Assembly: GCA_003993805.1 (NCBI GenBank)
Contig: RSEF01000001.1
Span: 184,334,603 to 184,398,602, forward strand
Length of the DNA: 64,000 nucleotides
Direction of reading: 5' to 3'
Source: Himantopus leucocephalus
Lineage: Eukaryota; Chordata; Aves; Charadriiformes; Recurvirostridae
The translations under genes were made by a program, and so were the position numbers. Shown here one piece after another: positions 60,326 through 64,000 of the stretch; the first letter of the stretch is position 1, and each line of letters starts with the position of its first letter. Under the pieces are notes generated by a model. The model had not been told where the DNA came from, did no database searches, and was given only the letters and a program-made list of their open reading frames with translations.

Positions 60326-62886
60326 GTGAGTATTTATAAATTTATGCCAGGAATTGCTTGTATATGCCCACTCTATAGAACCGCGCAGTCAAAATCATGT
60401 TGTAAAAAAAGCTTTGGGGTGTTTGTTTATTTTTGTGCTGTAAGTGAAGCTATTAATCTATTTTAAAAGTGCCTTTGAAAACTCAAAGCTTGGTACTTCA
60501 CATGAGACTTTTCACTCATACTCAGTGCCTCTGGCTTACAAGCAAGTGTCATATGGTTGCAATTAAAAGGATGTCACAAAAACTTCATTGTAAGTAGGGT
60601 AACATATGCTCTTAAGGGGTTTGTTTCGGTTTCCAGTGCTTTGAGTCTTGCTGGGGTTGGGAGTCACATCTTTCACAACTAGTCAGCCTTCCTGCTTTAG
60701 ATATGTCAGCTGACAGGGTGCCAGTTAAAACATCTTCCGGAAATGTTGACAAGTATCTGAAGGGAGAAAGCCAACTGCTCCAAATAAACAAGGATGACTG
60801 AGGAACAGCAGTGGCGAGTTTTCCTCCAGAGGTGGTACATCTATCAATCAAGCAGACTATGGGTGGCATTTGAGAAATGCTTCTTGTTGAGGGATAGGGG
60901 TGGGAAGGATTTTCAGTAATTCTACCTTGTGCTGTGGGAACTGCCACAGGCTTGCCAAATACAAGCCAGAAATAGGGACAGTGAGTAATTAAAAAAACAG
61001 AACTAAACATAACAAACAGCACTGATAGCACTGAGATGAGAGAAATATAAGGAGGTGTGTGACATTCCTGCTTATCACAGAAGGCTAAAGCTGCACAGAT
61101 TCAGTCATGTTACAAGAACAAACTGCATTAGTGAGGCAGACTCATCCTGCATGCCTACACTGTTAAAATGCATAGCTGCAAAATTAGTTGGTTATGTTTA
61201 CGAAGAAATGCCTTGCAGAGCTATTTTCTCATTATGAATTTGTTAGAACAGGGGCAGGCATTTGACTCAAGTTCTCAATTCACTTTGGCACATGTACAAT
61301 CAAATTTTCCTAGATTTCAGCATAATCTTTACATCTACTATGCAAGGAGAGCAGGGAAATCAATCTGCAAATTGCACGTTTGAAGGCTATAACAACATAT
61401 TGCCATTTGGTCTTCCTACATGCAAATTTTTTTNNNNNNNNNNNNNNNNNNNNNNNNNNNNNNCCCCCCCCCCCCCCCCGCCTTTCATTTTAATCCTTTA
61501 TTTGGCAATTATGCTTTCCTTCTCATACGGCTCACTTCTCAATGTATACTAGTAATTCAGCTCTGGCTGTCAGAATAATTAGCAATTTAATGCGCTGGTC
61601 AGAAAGCAGCTATTCTTAATTACTTTCCTATATAACACAAATATATTCTTTCAGTTATGAACATTAGGGAAAAAAAAATAATCATGCTGCAGATAAGATC
61701 CTATTTCAGTCTGTTGTATGACTGAACTCATCATTACTTCCATAAAAGCCTTAAACATATTCCCTTTACCATCTGTGTTAAAGTTCTTACAAGGAGGGAG
61801 GTGCTAAGATTCCAGCTGATGTTCATGTCAACTAATATTTTAGCTGTGCTGCAAAAGCTTTATTTGGTTACTTGGCAGTGATGAAGATCATTTACGAGGT
61901 TAGGTTTACGACAAGGATATCTCCACAACTTATGATAAAAATAAAATAAAAATCCTTAGCAATTTATAGCAATGGGAAGAAAATATTCTTCTGAAATTAA
62001 TATTTTTCCCCAGTGAATTCTGCTTTTATACAGGGGGAAATGTGTTTAGAGTGGCAAAGTTTAGTAATGCATCTGCTTTACTGTCTGAGGTGACAGGGTT
62101 TATAATGTTGAAAGTTTTAAATATGCAAGTAGTACTAAGGGTATTTACAATTTCTGGGTGATGTGCTTTTTTGTTCTGAATCTAGCTGAAAATTTTACAA
62201 ATGTATTTGATCCTGTTAATTGTTGTCAGTTAAGTTGTTTGATTGCACTCTGCCTAAACCGTACTCATTCTTTATGACTTCAAGAAATCCTTACAATATC
62301 CTATTCTACTATAATTGTGCTAATCTGATTAAAAAAGCAAACAAGCAAACAACCAAAACCTAGAAAGGCAAAAAAAAACCACCCTATCCCATCCCCCCAA
62401 ACCACTCCCCAACCCCAGCTGAAATTAGGAGAACAAAACAGACGTCTAAGGAAAAGTTAGACAGGGAAAGTTCAGACACTGACCATACAGGCCTGTTTTT
62501 TAGAAACAACATTGATACTCATTAATAAAACTATATTTTTTTTAATGGGGTGATTTAAAAAAGGGTAAGAGCAGAGTTATTTTGAATAGTGCAAGAGAAG
62601 TGTCAACATTTGGCTTGCAATGGGCTTAGTCAGAAGAGGGGTCCCTCTTCTCACTCGATTTAGTGACTTGCAGTGCTTTGTGTGGGTATGATCAAATCAT
62701 ATATTTGGGGCAGAAGAGGAAATTTGGGCTCACTGTGTGTAAAGTATAAGATCACAGGACATTTGTACGCCTTTAAATACCTTGAGCAAAAGAGGAATGA
62801 GAATAGCCTGTCCAAAGTATATTTTGTGTTTACAATTTAGTCTCAGAGAACTATTTGTTAATTTGGAATTGCCACTAGTTGCTCAC
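60326..62886. other. Noncoding sequence with a small gap
   Basis: AT-rich. A 30-N gap at 61434-61463 is followed by 16 Cs (61464-61479). A minus-strand frame at 60612-61031 is open for about 139 codons but has no recognised content and only a very short splice-bounded segment. A/C-rich tract at 62335-62410. Confidence 0.45.
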
Positions 62887-62973
62887 CTCAAAATAAACTC
62901 TGTTTCTGAAGTCTTCTTGGGATGCTTTTGTACTTTCTTGACAACAGTATCAATGGTTATAACTGACAGAGGT
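62887..62973 (-). CDS. Candidate internal exon
   Basis: The minus strand has a strong donor TTTTGAG|GTGAGC at 62886, and an acceptor CACATTTCTGGAAAATACAG ending at 62974 with a weak pyrimidine tract. The 87 nt are open in one frame (1 nt, 28 codons, 2 nt): PLSVITIDTVVKKVQKHPKK then TSETEFIL. The composition is charged and protein-like. The opposite strand is also open, which lowers confidence. No family recognised. Confidence 0.25.
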
Positions 62974-64000
62974 CTGTATTTTCCAGAAATGTGTCATATT
63001 GAAAGTGTTATAAAATAAGGGGAAGAAAAAGAAATATGGCATATTGCTCTTACATCGAATAGATAGAATTTTATTATTTCTCTTGATAAGGTGTCCTGAT
63101 TAATCATGTCGGACTGAATAGTCGCTCAGAAGTAGTGTGACATTTTTAATGCTACCACACAGGACCTTCAGCTTAGCAGTGTCTTACAGTTCTGCTCTGT
63201 GAAGGTCACTGTTCATTCATTTTTTTTCTGCATGGATGAAGAAAAAAAATAACAGTGATTCTTCAGTGGATATAGCTGCATTAGTATTTTGGTTTGAATC
63301 AGTTGTACTGCTTTAAAGCAATTCCTCTGTACACTTTTTTCTGCACTGTTTTGATTTGCAGAACTGTTTTGGTACACACAATTCTGTTGTAAGGTAGACT
63401 TCTTTCAGGGGCGCTAAGCTTTGGCAGGTATGTAGCATGCTTTCTCAGTCCTAATGGGATAAGGCAACTGAAGCGAACACTGGACCTTGAGGTGCTTTAA
63501 GTAACACATATGGTAGGGATCTTCGGTCCAGGGGAACAGACAGAATACAATTCGAAACAACCATCCTCCCCCACTCAGCAGCTTCTGTAAGGGCCTTAAT
63601 ATGAACTGGTGATTTACTAAACCACTCCTGTTGCTCCAAACTTCTTGCTGTTGTGGGTATGGCTAGTGGTTACAGACTGGACTCTGGAAGCTGAAAGGGA
63701 GACACACCACCCATTATGGTAAAATAAGCCTAACTGTAAAAGGATTGAAACTTACAGTTTACTTCAGTGAAAATTCAGCATAAGATGCATTAAAACATCT
63801 ACTCCAAATACACAATTTTCTTCAAGAAGTATAACTTTTCTGACGGAGAGGGCAGAACTATAATTATCAATTCCAATGTTTTGAATCCTATCTGAGCACT
63901 GAGACACATTTAGTAACACAGCCTCAAGGTGTGTTTAAGTACCATTTTCAAGTTCTAAGCAGATACCTTCTCAAATCTGGCATTGTGAAGTGACATTTTT
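62974..64000. other. Noncoding sequence, one protein-like minus-strand frame
   Basis: A minus-strand frame at 63451-63690 reads WFSKSPVHIKALTEAAEWG and RRSLPYVLLKAPQGPVF before a stop. It resembles coding or retroelement-derived sequence, but the available splice sites are poor and I cannot place it in a family. Confidence 0.4.

Noticed and set aside
60612..61031. 139-codon minus-strand frame
   Set aside because: No recognisable domain, no matching splice sites except for a 25-nt piece, and low complexity at its start.
1..64000. tRNA, rRNA, snRNA, CRISPR arrays, telomeric repeats
   Set aside because: I looked for tRNA B-box sequences, snRNA starts, regularly spaced direct repeats and TTAGGG arrays and saw none.

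Overview
The window looks like vertebrate, almost certainly avian, nuclear DNA. It is AT-rich, contains no operon-like packing of genes, and is seeded with CR1 retrotransposon copies that carry the bird-type 3' tail (tandem ATTCTATG units). It also holds a solo LTR of a type familiar from bird ERVL-like endogenous retroviruses. Most of the 64 kb is non-repetitive noncoding sequence, as expected for a large intron or a gene-poor interval. I recognise no named host gene.

Layout. 1-1285: a plus-strand CR1 tail abutting a decayed minus-strand CR1. About 5.76-6.09 kb: a plus-strand open frame behind a plausible splice acceptor. 7.77-8.06 kb: a 143-bp direct duplication around a single N. 10.28-11.51 kb: 5'-truncated minus-strand CR1. 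16.57-17.15 kb: solo LTR with a perfect 5-bp target duplication. 19.9-20.2 kb: ancient CR1-like remnant. 22.88-23.09 kb: possible terminal exon on the minus strand. 25.20-27.61 kb: the longest CR1, minus strand, with reverse transcriptase and endonuclease parts and an assembly gap. 36.7-36.8 kb: MIR-like SINE remnant. 44.4-46.8 kb: a cluster of minus-strand candidate exons. 47.8-48.3 kb: another CR1 with a gap. 49.0 and 51.1 kb: plus-strand candidate exons. 53.1, 58.0 and 62.9 kb: further minus-strand candidate exons.

The most interesting signal is the minus-strand set of possible coding exons. The best is 44449-44649: 201 nt, one open frame, a strong pyrimidine tract and a consensus GTAAGT donor. 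Four neighbours (53118-53242, 46756-46800, 45574-45636, 45405-45447) can be read into it with consistent codon phase. This is inference from splice-site shape and reading frame only. A window of this size is expected to contain many false pseudo-exons, so individual confidences are low to moderate.

The assembly itself is informative. Both 100-N gaps lie inside CR1 copies and almost certainly hide several hundred bases. Three of the six isolated single Ns sit between direct repeats, and the other three lie in or beside homopolymer T runs, which suggests unmerged contig overlaps.
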